Source: Actinomycetota bacterium
GTDB lineage: Bacteria > Actinomycetota > Actinomycetes > Actinomycetales > Cellulomonadaceae
DNA: 5,607 bases
Assembly (NCBI GenBank): GCA_018898235.1
Contig: JAHIJU010000439.1
Coordinates: forward strand, 1-5,607
Reading direction: 5' to 3'
The stretch's first letter is position 1. Every line of letters begins with the position of its first letter. Both the position numbers and the translations under genes were made by a program. The notes under the pieces are model-generated. The model was not told the DNA's origin, searched no databases, and was given only the letters and a program-made list of their open reading frames with translations. Shown piece after piece: positions 1 to 5,607 of this stretch.

Positions 1-44
1 ATCCGTCCCCGTCGGCTCCGGCGGCGTCGCGACCGGCCTGGTGA
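1..44 (+). CDS. 3' end of an upstream gene (partial, unidentified)
   Basis: Reading from base 3, one frame is open from the left edge and ends at TGA 42-44, giving the tail PSPSAPAASRPAW. The stop overlaps the GTG start of hyfB by four bases (GTGA, 41-44), the same arrangement as the hyfB/hyfC junction at 2008-2011. That shared junction style is the only reason to call it a gene end. The Pro/Ala/Ser-rich tail has no recognisable domain. In related operons the gene before hyfB often encodes an iron-sulfur electron-transfer protein, so a HyfA-like protein is a reasonable guess, but nothing in these 14 codons shows it. Confidence 0.4.
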   Translation, partial: PSPSAPAASRPAW

Positions 45-2011
45 TCCAGCTCGTGCTGGCCGGACTCGTCGTCCTCGTCGCTCTGCTGCGCCCGGTCCGG
101 CTGCGCAGCGTGCTCGCCGGCGTCGGCTGCGCGCTGCTGGCCGCCACGGGCGCGCTCACCGGGGTCCTCGTGCTGGCTGGCGACCGGGGCACCGTCACGG
201 TGCCGGCCGCCCTGCCCGTCCCGATGGTGCTGGACCCCACGCCGCTCGGTGCGGTCTTCATGGTGCTCGCCGGTGTGGTCGGGGTGCTGGCCTCGCTCTA
301 CGCGATCGGCTACGTGCACGGCGCCACGGCCTCCCGCACCCAGTGGGCGGCACTCGCCGTCTTCCTGCTCGGACTGCAGCTGGTACCGGCCGCGGGCGAT
401 GTGGTCTCGTTCCTGCTGGCCTGGGAGCTGATGGCCGGGGCGTCCGCCGTGCTGGTCCTCGCCGAGCAGGCCACGTCACCCGCCGCGCGGGACGCAGGGC
501 TCTGGTACGCCGTCATGACGCACCTGTCGATGGTGGCCATCACCGCCGGGTTCGCGGTGCTCGCAACGGCCGGGGGCGGGACGTCGTTCGCCGACCTCGC
601 GAGGGTCGATCCCCGATCGGGTGCGGCGAGCCTCGCGTTCGTGCTGCTCGTGCTGGGTTTCGGCGCCAAGGCAGGGCTGGTCCCGGTGCACGTCTGGCTG
701 CCGCGCGCCCACCCCGAGGCCCCGAGCCACGCCTCGGCCCTGATGAGCGGGGCGATGGTGAAGATGGGGGTGTACGGCGCGCTGCTGGTCGGCGTGCAGC
801 TGCTGCCGGGCGGTCCGCGGTGGTGGGCGGTGCTGCTCGTCGCGCTCGGCGCCACCTCGGCCCTCTACGGCATCCTGCAGGCCGGGGTGACCTCCGACCT
901 CAAACGTCTGCTCGCCTACTCCACGTCGGAGAACGTCGGGCTCATGGTGCTCGCGCTCGGTGCCGGGCTGCTCTTCGAGGGTGCGGGCATGCACGAGGCC
1001 GCCGCCGCCGCCCTGGTCGCCTGCCTGCTGCTCGCCGTCGCGCACGCCGCCTTCAAGTCCACGCTGTTCCTGGGCGCCGGGGCCGTGGTGCACGCCACCG
1101 GCGAACGCGACCTCGACCGGCTCGGCGGCCTCGTGCACGCGATGCCCTGGACCGCCGCGGCCTTCGGCGTGGGTGCCCTCGGTGCCGCGGCCCTGCCCGT
1201 GACCGGCGGGTTCGTCGCCGAGTGGACGCTGCTGCAGTCGCTCATCGGCGGCGTGCGGCCCGATGACCGGCTGGTCGCGATCACCGTGCCGCTCGCACTC
1301 GGCGCGCTCGCGCTGACCGCGGGGCTGGCCCTGCTCACGTTCGTCAAGGCGTACGGCATCGGCTTCCTGGCCCGCGCCCGCTCGGCCGCCGCACTCGATG
1401 CCGTCGAGGTGCCCGTGACCATGCGGGTGCCCATGGTCGCCGGGGCCGCGCTGGTGCTGGGGCTCGGGGTGGCGCCCGGCCCGCTGGCCCGCGTGCTGGC
1501 CAGGTCCCTGCAGGTGGGTGGCGTGCAGCAGGTGGGGCTCGGCGGCGTCCGGCTGACCGGGCTGGGTGCCGTGCTCGACCCGGCCGCGCTCGCACTGCTC
1601 GGCGCCCTGGTCGCGGTCCCCGCCCTGGCCATCGCCTGGAGCGCCGCCCGTCGTCACGGCCGCGAGAAGGACGCGCTGGCCTGGGGCTGCGGCGGGGTGC
1701 GGGACTCCCCGCGGATGCAGTACACCGGAACGTCGTACGCCGAACCCCTCATGCGCGTGTTCGACGACGCCCTGCAGCCGGCCCGCGACATCGAGGTCAC
1801 GCACGTCGAGGAGTCGGAGTACCTGGCCACGCGCGTCCGCTACACGCAGCAGATCGAGGACGTCGTGGAGGTGCGGGTCTACCGCCCGCTGGTCGCGGCC
1901 GCCGACGCCGTCGCCGATCGCGCCCGGCTCGTGCAGAACGGCTCCATCCACCGCTACCTGACCTTCGCCTTCACGGCCCTGGTCGTCGTCCTGCTGGTGG
2001 TGTCGCTGTGA
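41..2011 (+). CDS. hyfB: Hydrogenase-4 component B-like proton-channel subunit (NuoL/MrpA-type antiporter family)
   Basis: This is an integral membrane subunit of a complex I-like or group 4 hydrogenase complex that is expected to move protons, coupled to the redox reaction of the peripheral arm. The 656-residue protein has about 15-16 hydrophobic segments, close to E. coli HyfB (672). Buried charged residues expected for the family are visible: Glu129 in AWELMAG, Lys210 in GFGAKAGLVPVHVWLPRAHPEAPSH, Lys241 in VKMGVYG, Lys288 in DLKRLLAYSTSENVG, His335 and Lys339 in AHAAFKSTLFLGAG, Glu394 in GFVAEWTLLQS and Lys436 in TFVKAYG. Residues 546-568 (LAWGCGGVRDSPRMQYTGTSYAEP) match the HyfB/HycC-type C-terminal motif, followed by a hydrophilic stretch and a last membrane segment at about 640-655. 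The frame is open to the left edge, so a start further upstream is not excluded. GTG at 41 is preferred because it is the only ATG/GTG/TTG before the first membrane segment and it forms a GTGA overlap with a preceding stop. No clear Shine-Dalgarno is seen. Confidence 0.93.
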   Translation: MIQLVLAGLVVLVALLRPVRLRSVLAGVGCALLAATGALTGVLVLAGDRGTVTVPAALPVPMVLDPTPLGAVFMVLAGVVGVLASLYAIGYVHGATASRTQWAALAVFLLGLQLVPAAGDVVSFLLAWELMAGASAVLVLAEQATSPAARDAGLWYAVMTHLSMVAITAGFAVLATAGGGTSFADLARVDPRSGAASLAFVLLVLGFGAKAGLVPVHVWLPRAHPEAPSHASALMSGAMVKMGVYGALLVGVQLLPGGPRWWAVLLVALGATSALYGILQAGVTSDLKRLLAYSTSENVGLMVLALGAGLLFEGAGMHEAAAAALVACLLLAVAHAAFKSTLFLGAGAVVHATGERDLDRLGGLVHAMPWTAAAFGVGALGAAALPVTGGFVAEWTLLQSLIGGVRPDDRLVAITVPLALGALALTAGLALLTFVKAYGIGFLARARSAAALDAVEVPVTMRVPMVAGAALVLGLGVAPGPLARVLARSLQVGGVQQVGLGGVRLTGLGAVLDPAALALLGALVAVPALAIAWSAARRHGREKDALAWGCGGVRDSPRMQYTGTSYAEPLMRVFDDALQPARDIEVTHVEESEYLATRVRYTQQIEDVVEVRVYRPLVAAADAVADRARLVQNGSIHRYLTFAFTALVVVLLVVSL

Positions 2012-2961
2012 GCACCGCACCCGCCACCCTCGTCGTGCTGCTCGTGCAGGTGGCGGTCGCCGTCGGGCTCGCACCGCTGGTCGCCGGGCTCACCCGGCAG
2101 ACCCGCGCCCGTCTGGAGGGCCGGGCCGGTGCCGGCATCGGCCAGCCGTGGCGTGACCTGCGCAAGCTCGTCGCCAAACGTCCCGTGCGCGCGGCCGGCA
2201 CCAGCTGGGTCACGCTGGTCGCCCCGCTCGGGCTGCTCGCGTCCTCGCTGCTGCTGGCGGCCCTCGTCCCGCTGGTCGCGACCACGGCGCTCACCCAGGT
2301 GCCCGGCGACCTGTTCGTCGTCGTGTCCGTGCTGCTGCTCGGCACCGTCGCGCTCGCCCTGCTCGGACTGGACGCCGGATCGGCGTTCGGCGGGATGGGC
2401 TCCTCGCGGCACATGATGGTCGCCGCGCTCGTGGAGCCGACCGTCCTGGTGGCCGTGTACGCGCTGTCGATCCCGGTGGGCAGCTCGGCGCTCGGGCTCA
2501 TCGTCAGCGCCCGTCGCGACGACCCGTCGTCCATCGCCTCCCCCGCCGGGGTGCTCGCCGTCGTGGCCCTGGTCGTCGTGGTGCTGGCCGAGACGGGTCG
2601 GCTGCCCATCGACAACCCGTCCACACACCTCGAGCTCACGATGATCCACGAGGCGATGATCCTGGAGACCTCGGGCCGCGACCTCGCGTGGGTCGAGCTC
2701 GGCTCGTGGCTGCGGCTCACCGTGCTGCTCGGGCTGGTCGGCAACCTGGTGCTGCCCTGGGGCGTGGCCACCACGGCGAGCGCCGGGGCCGTCGCGCTCG
2801 GGGTGCTCGCCGCGCTGGTCAAGGTGGGCGTGCTGGCCGTGATCCTGGGGGCCGCCGAGGTCGGCATGGCCAAGCTGCGGCTGTTCCGGGTGCCCGAGCT
2901 GCTCGCGGGCTCCTTCGTCCTGGCGTTCCTCGCCGTGACCGCCTCCTACCTGGTCGCCTGA
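2008..2961 (+). CDS. hyfC: Hydrogenase-4 component C-like membrane subunit (NuoH / HycD family)
   Basis: This is the NuoH-type membrane subunit that anchors the peripheral redox arm and, by analogy with complex I, passes conformational or charge changes to the antiporter-like subunits. It has 317 residues, the usual HyfC/HycD length, with about eight hydrophobic segments. Family motifs are the cytoplasmic loop at 31-58 (QTRARLEGRAGAGIGQPWRD then LRKLVAKR), GGMGSSRHMMVAALVEP at 128-144 with Glu143, and AETGRLPIDNPSTHLELTM at 194-212 followed by IHEAMILE. These supply Glu195, Asp202, Glu209, Glu215 and Glu220, the acidic loop residues typical of the family. Position 135 is His where I expect Glu in the GSSRE-type motif. 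The GTG start overlaps the hyfB stop by four bases (GTGA), with only a weak GGTGG upstream, so translation is probably coupled to hyfB. Identification is secure at family level; the symbol is by homology to the E. coli hyf operon. Confidence 0.94.
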   Translation: MSTAPATLVVLLVQVAVAVGLAPLVAGLTRQTRARLEGRAGAGIGQPWRDLRKLVAKRPVRAAGTSWVTLVAPLGLLASSLLLAALVPLVATTALTQVPGDLFVVVSVLLLGTVALALLGLDAGSAFGGMGSSRHMMVAALVEPTVLVAVYALSIPVGSSALGLIVSARRDDPSSIASPAGVLAVVALVVVVLAETGRLPIDNPSTHLELTMIHEAMILETSGRDLAWVELGSWLRLTVLLGLVGNLVLPWGVATTASAGAVALGVLAALVKVGVLAVILGAAEVGMAKLRLFRVPELLAGSFVLAFLAVTASYLVA

Positions 2962-2965
2962 GGAG
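2961..2965 (+). promoter_or_regulatory. Ribosome binding site of hyfE
   Basis: AGGAG begins in the last base of the hyfC stop (TGAGGAG) and lies six bases before the ATG at 2972. It is the clearest Shine-Dalgarno in the window and fixes the hyfE start. This is also the only junction where neighbouring genes do not overlap. Confidence 0.8.
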
Positions 2966-2971
2966 CCCCCG

Positions 2972-3646
2972 ATGCACCTGACCACCGGCGCAGCCACCCA
3001 GCTGGTCGCCCTGTCCACCGGAGCCCTCCTGGTGAGCGCCGTGCTGCTCGTCTGGCGCCGGTCGCTGCGACCCGCCGTCCGGCTGATCGCCGCGCAGGGG
3101 GTCGCGCTCGCCGTCCTGGTGGCCACCCTGGGGCTGGTCGAGGGCGCCGCCGAGCTGGTCGTGGTCGCCGTGGTGGTGCTCGCGCTCAAGGCGGTCGTCG
3201 TCCCGCTGGTGCTCGACCGGGGCATCGCGGCCGGCGGGCCCGACCGCGAGGACCAGGCCCGCCTCAACCCGACGGCCGGACTCGTGAGCGTCGCCCTGCT
3301 CACGACGCTCGCCTACCTGGTGAGCAAGCCGATCACCACCGCGCTCGATGCGCCGGCAGGCCCGGCCGCGTTCGCCGTCCCCGTCGGGATCGCAGTCGTC
3401 CTGATCGGCTTCCTGCTCCTGATCAGCCGCCGCCGCGCCCTGTCCCAGGTGATCGGCTTCGTCGTGCTGGACAACGGGATCGCGACCATCGCGTTCCTCA
3501 CCGCGGGCGGCGTGCCGTTGCTCGTCGAGCTCGGCACCTCGTTCGAGCTGCTGCTCATCGTGATGATCCTCGCCGTGCTGTCGGGCCGGATGCGCACCGC
3601 CGCCGGACCCCGGGCGCTGGACTCGATGACGGAGCTGAGGGACTGA
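2972..3646 (+). CDS. hyfE: Hydrogenase-4 component E-like membrane subunit (NuoK-like C-terminal half)
   Basis: This small membrane subunit is expected to sit between HyfC and the antiporter-like subunits and carry part of the proton path. It has 224 residues (E. coli HyfE about 216) and about seven hydrophobic segments. The N-terminal half includes Lys73 in LALKAVVVPLVL, which corresponds to the TKVLLVPL-type motif of HyfE. The C-terminal half, about 153-204, is NuoK-like: RRRALSQVIGFVVLDNGI followed by GGVPLLVELGTSFELL. Glu186 fits the second conserved membrane glutamate of NuoK. The first, normally Glu in an ENG motif, is Asp167 here (LDNGI). The C-terminus ALDSMTELRD resembles the LDVNNLTALKG end of E. 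coli HyfE. It starts with ATG behind a good AGGAG site and ends in TGATG, sharing one base with the start of hyfF. Confidence 0.92.
   Translation: MHLTTGAATQLVALSTGALLVSAVLLVWRRSLRPAVRLIAAQGVALAVLVATLGLVEGAAELVVVAVVVLALKAVVVPLVLDRGIAAGGPDREDQARLNPTAGLVSVALLTTLAYLVSKPITTALDAPAGPAAFAVPVGIAVVLIGFLLLISRRRALSQVIGFVVLDNGIATIAFLTAGGVPLLVELGTSFELLLIVMILAVLSGRMRTAAGPRALDSMTELRD
3637..3641 (+). promoter_or_regulatory. Ribosome binding site of hyfF
   Basis: GAGGG lies inside the last codons of hyfE, four bases before the ATG at 3646; a second GGAG at 3631-3634 is 11 bases away. Both spacings are off the optimum, so re-initiation through the TGATG overlap may contribute. Confidence 0.5.
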
Positions 3647-5073
3647 TGGGCCTGCTGCTCGCACTGCCCCCGGCGATGGGACTGCTGCTCGGGGCGCTGG
3701 CCGCCGCCGGGCGCCTGGTGCGCCTGGCCCCGGTGGTCACCAGCGTGCTCGTGCTCGGGGTCGGGGTGACGCTGGTCGCCCAGCGGGACACCGTCGGCCT
3801 CGGTGGCGGGCTGCTACGGGCCGATGCACTGTCCGCCTACATGCTCGCGCTGGTCGGCGCCGTCGGGCTCACGGCCACCTGGGGCGGCCTCGCCCCGCGC
3901 GAACCCGGTCCGGCCGACGCCGCCCGTCGCCGCTACGCCGCCCTGGTCTGCGTGTTCCTGGCGGCCATGTCGCTCGCGGTGCTCACCGACAACCTCGGCG
4001 TGCTGTGGATCGCGGTCGAGGCGACCACCATCGCGACGGCCTTCCTGGTCGGGCACCACGGCACCCGGCGGTCGCTGGAGGCCGCCTGGAAGTACGTGGT
4101 GCTGGGGTCGGTGGGGGTCGCGATCGCGCTGCTCGGCACGGTGCTGCTCTACGCCGCGGCCCGGGCCGCCGGGGAGCCGACGCTGTCCTGGACGGTGCTG
4201 GCCTCCGGCCGGCTGGCCCTGGACCCGGGGCTCGTCAAGGTCGCCGTCGGGCTCGCCGTGCTGGGGTTCGCCACCAAGGCCGGGCTGGCCCCGATGCACT
4301 CCTGGCTGCCCGATGCGCACTCCCAGGCCCCGGCGCCGGTCTCGGGCCTGATGTCCGGGGTGCTGCTCGCGGTCGCCTTCTACGCGATCCTGCGGGTGCA
4401 GGCCGTGGCCGATGTCGTGATCGGCGGGTCCTTCGTGCGCGGGCTGCTGCTGAGCGCCGGGCTGCTGTCGCTGGCGGTCGCGGGGGCGCTCATCCTGCGT
4501 CAGCGGGACTACAAGCGGCTGCTCGCCTACTCCAGCATCGAGCACCTGGGCATCCTGGCCGTGGGCGCCGCGATCGGCGGGCGGGTGGCCGTGGCCGCCG
4601 TGCTGCTGCACGCCCTCGGTCACGGGCTGGCCAAGGCGACGGTCTTCGTCGTGTCCGGTCGCATCCTCGCCAGCGAGGGCACCACCACCATCGCCGACGT
4701 CCACGGGCTGCTCGCGCGCCGCCCCCAGCTCGCCGTGCCGTTCGTCGCGGCGATCGCCGCCCTGCTCGGCTTCCCGCCGTTCGCGCTGTTCTTCTCGGAG
4801 GTCGCGATCGTGGTGGCCGGGTGGCAGGCGGGGCTCGGCCTGGCGATGGGCGTCGTGCTGGTGCTGCTGCTCGTCGTGTTCGCCGGACTGGCCCGCGCGA
4901 CCGCCGCCATGGTGCTCGGCCCGCCCGACGGCCCGACCGGCCCCCTGCCCGCGGGGGCGCGTGGTCCGATGCTGCCGCTCGCGCTGGCCCTGACCGCGAC
5001 GGCCGTCGCCGGCTTCCTCACGATCCCGCTGGGCGATGTGCTGACCGCGGCCGCACAGGCGGTGGGCGCATGA
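3646..5073 (+). CDS. hyfF: Hydrogenase-4 component F-like proton-channel subunit (NuoN/NuoM-type antiporter family)
   Basis: This is the second antiporter-like membrane subunit of the complex, expected to provide a further proton channel. It has 475 residues (family usually about 480-530) and about 14 hydrophobic segments. Key residues visible are Glu125 in WIAVEATTIATAFLVGHHGT, the SLEAAWKYVVLGSVG motif at 143-157, Lys211 in LGFATKAGLAPMHSWLPDAH, then SQAPAPVSGLMSGVLL, RDYKRLLAYSSIEHLG with Lys290 and Arg291, His322, His326 and Lys330 in LHALGHGLAKATVF, and Glu385 in ALFFSEVAIV. The EAAWKY and SSIEHLG motifs favour HyfF over HyfD. There is no lysine in the segment after SGLMSG (LLAVAFYAILR), which I take as a HyfF family trait. 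The start ATG shares one base with the hyfE stop (TGATG), and the stop overlaps the hyfG start (ATGA). Confidence 0.93.
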   Translation: MGLLLALPPAMGLLLGALAAAGRLVRLAPVVTSVLVLGVGVTLVAQRDTVGLGGGLLRADALSAYMLALVGAVGLTATWGGLAPREPGPADAARRRYAALVCVFLAAMSLAVLTDNLGVLWIAVEATTIATAFLVGHHGTRRSLEAAWKYVVLGSVGVAIALLGTVLLYAAARAAGEPTLSWTVLASGRLALDPGLVKVAVGLAVLGFATKAGLAPMHSWLPDAHSQAPAPVSGLMSGVLLAVAFYAILRVQAVADVVIGGSFVRGLLLSAGLLSLAVAGALILRQRDYKRLLAYSSIEHLGILAVGAAIGGRVAVAAVLLHALGHGLAKATVFVVSGRILASEGTTTIADVHGLLARRPQLAVPFVAAIAALLGFPPFALFFSEVAIVVAGWQAGLGLAMGVVLVLLLVVFAGLARATAAMVLGPPDGPTGPLPAGARGPMLPLALALTATAVAGFLTIPLGDVLTAAAQAVGA

Positions 5074-5607
5074 GTGCGCTGCGCGCCGACGGGACGCTCG
5101 AACGACCCGTCACCCGCGACGAGCTTCCCGGGGCGGCCGAGTCGTTGCTCGCCGCGGGCCACCGGCTCGCCATGGTCGCCGGGCACGACGACGACGCGGG
5201 TCTGCGCGTCGTGTACCTGTTCGCCCGGCCCGCGCAACCCACCCGCCCCGGCGAACGCATGCGGCCCGCCGAGCGCACCGAGCTCACCGTGACCGTCCCC
5301 AGGAACGACGCCTGGGTGCCGTCCCTGGCGACCCGCTCGTTCGCCGCGGGTCGGTTCGAACGCGCGCTGCGCGACCAGTTCGGCATCGAACCGACCGGCC
5401 ACCCACGCCCGCGCCGGCTCGTGCACCATGCGCACTGGCCCGACGGCTGGTACCCGATGCGCCACGACCCGGGCGAGCCGCCCCGGTTCCGGGCGGACAC
5501 CTCCTCGTTCGCCTTCGTGCCCGTCGAGGGCGCCGGCGTCTACGAGATCCCGGTGGGCCCGGTGCACGCCGGGATGATCGAACCCGGGCACTTCAGGTTC
5601 TCGGTGG
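5070..5607 (+). CDS. hyfG: Hydrogenase-4 component G-like large subunit, 5' part (NuoC-like domain and start of NuoD-like domain)
   Basis: This is the catalytic large subunit of the peripheral arm, in which a NuoC-type 30-kDa domain is fused to a NuoD/NiFe-hydrogenase large-subunit domain. The frame from ATG 5070 stays open to the right edge: 179 complete codons with no stop. Residues 1 to about 130 are the NuoC-like part, with WVPSLATRSFAAGRFER at 82-98, RDQFGIEPTGHPRPRRLV at 101-118 and HWPDGWYPMR at 122-131. The NuoD-like part starts near 150 with VEGAGVYEIPVGPVHAGMIE at 152-171, then PGHFRFSV, the characteristic N-terminal motif of HyfG/HycE large subunits. The first NiFe-binding CxxC motif would lie beyond the window, so activity as a hydrogenase cannot be judged. 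In the NuoC motif the second acid of FERE is Ala99 (FERAL). The start overlaps the hyfF stop (ATGA), preceded by a weak GGTGGG, which suggests coupled translation. Confidence 0.93.
   Translation, partial: MSALRADGTLERPVTRDELPGAAESLLAAGHRLAMVAGHDDDAGLRVVYLFARPAQPTRPGERMRPAERTELTVTVPRNDAWVPSLATRSFAAGRFERALRDQFGIEPTGHPRPRRLVHHAHWPDGWYPMRHDPGEPPRFRADTSSFAFVPVEGAGVYEIPVGPVHAGMIEPGHFRFSV

Noticed and set aside
998..1012. Five GCC triplets in a row, a possible microsatellite
   Set aside because: They are in frame and encode an alanine run in a membrane helix of HyfB; ordinary for this base composition.
343..1266. A 307-codon + strand frame inside hyfB
   Set aside because: It is Arg/Gly/Ala-rich frame-shifted reading of hyfB, whose own frame is intact with all motifs in order.
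476..2074. A 532-codon open frame on the - strand opposite hyfB
   Set aside because: Its translation is low-complexity (Gly, Arg, His, Gln, Asp), with no recognisable domain. Long antisense frames are expected opposite high-GC genes, and the + strand gene is clearly real.
1954..3303. A 449-codon - strand frame opposite hyfC, and similar frames at 2819-3664, 3814-4704 and 4620-5591
   Set aside because: All lie opposite well-identified membrane proteins and have compositions typical of reverse-complemented high-GC codons, with no motif.
3646..5073. Reading this gene as hyfD or as nuoN/nuoM of respiratory complex I
   Set aside because: The EAAWKY and AYSSIEHLG motifs, the position directly after hyfE and before a fused NuoC-NuoD gene, and the lack of nuo-type neighbours fit hyfF better.
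41..5607. A defence system, CRISPR array, insertion sequence, prophage or riboswitch
   Set aside because: All five main frames are recognised hydrogenase-4-like subunits, there is no intergenic space of useful size, and no direct or inverted repeats stand out beyond coding-level GC bias.

Overview
The window is high-GC DNA with coding only on the + strand. Tightly overlapping genes, GTG starts at two junctions and Ala/Val/Leu/Arg-rich proteins point to an actinobacterium. The genus cannot be told from the sequence. There is no non-coding gap longer than 10 bases between genes and no RNA gene, mobile element, CRISPR array or terminator that I can support.

The content is the interior of one operon for a membrane-bound, complex I-related enzyme of the hydrogenase-4 / formate hydrogenlyase type (group 4 [NiFe]-hydrogenase or a hydrogenase-related 'Ehr' complex). 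In order: the last codons of an upstream gene (to 44), hyfB (41-2011, large antiporter-like proton-channel subunit), hyfC (2008-2961, NuoH-like subunit), hyfE (2972-3646, NuoK-like subunit with an N-terminal extension), hyfF (3646-5073, second antiporter-like subunit) and the 5' part of hyfG (5070 to the right edge, fused NuoC-like and NuoD-like catalytic subunit). HyfG does not close before the window ends and is easy to miss because it has no stop codon here.

The five proteins would form the membrane arm plus the start of the peripheral arm. HyfB and HyfF carry the usual buried Glu/Lys/His proton-path residues, HyfC is the membrane anchor next to the redox module, HyfE links HyfC to the antiporter-like subunits, and HyfG holds the catalytic domain. 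There is no hyfD between hyfC and hyfE, so the predicted complex has two, not three, antiporter-like subunits. This B-C-E-F-G layout resembles, from memory, the Rv0083-Rv0087 locus of Mycobacterium tuberculosis.

The main open question cannot be settled here. The window stops before the CxxC motifs of HyfG that would bind the NiFe centre, so true hydrogenase and cysteine-less Ehr-type complex are both possible. Two substitutions at conserved membrane positions (Asp167 in HyfE, His135 in HyfC) are the most specific oddities.
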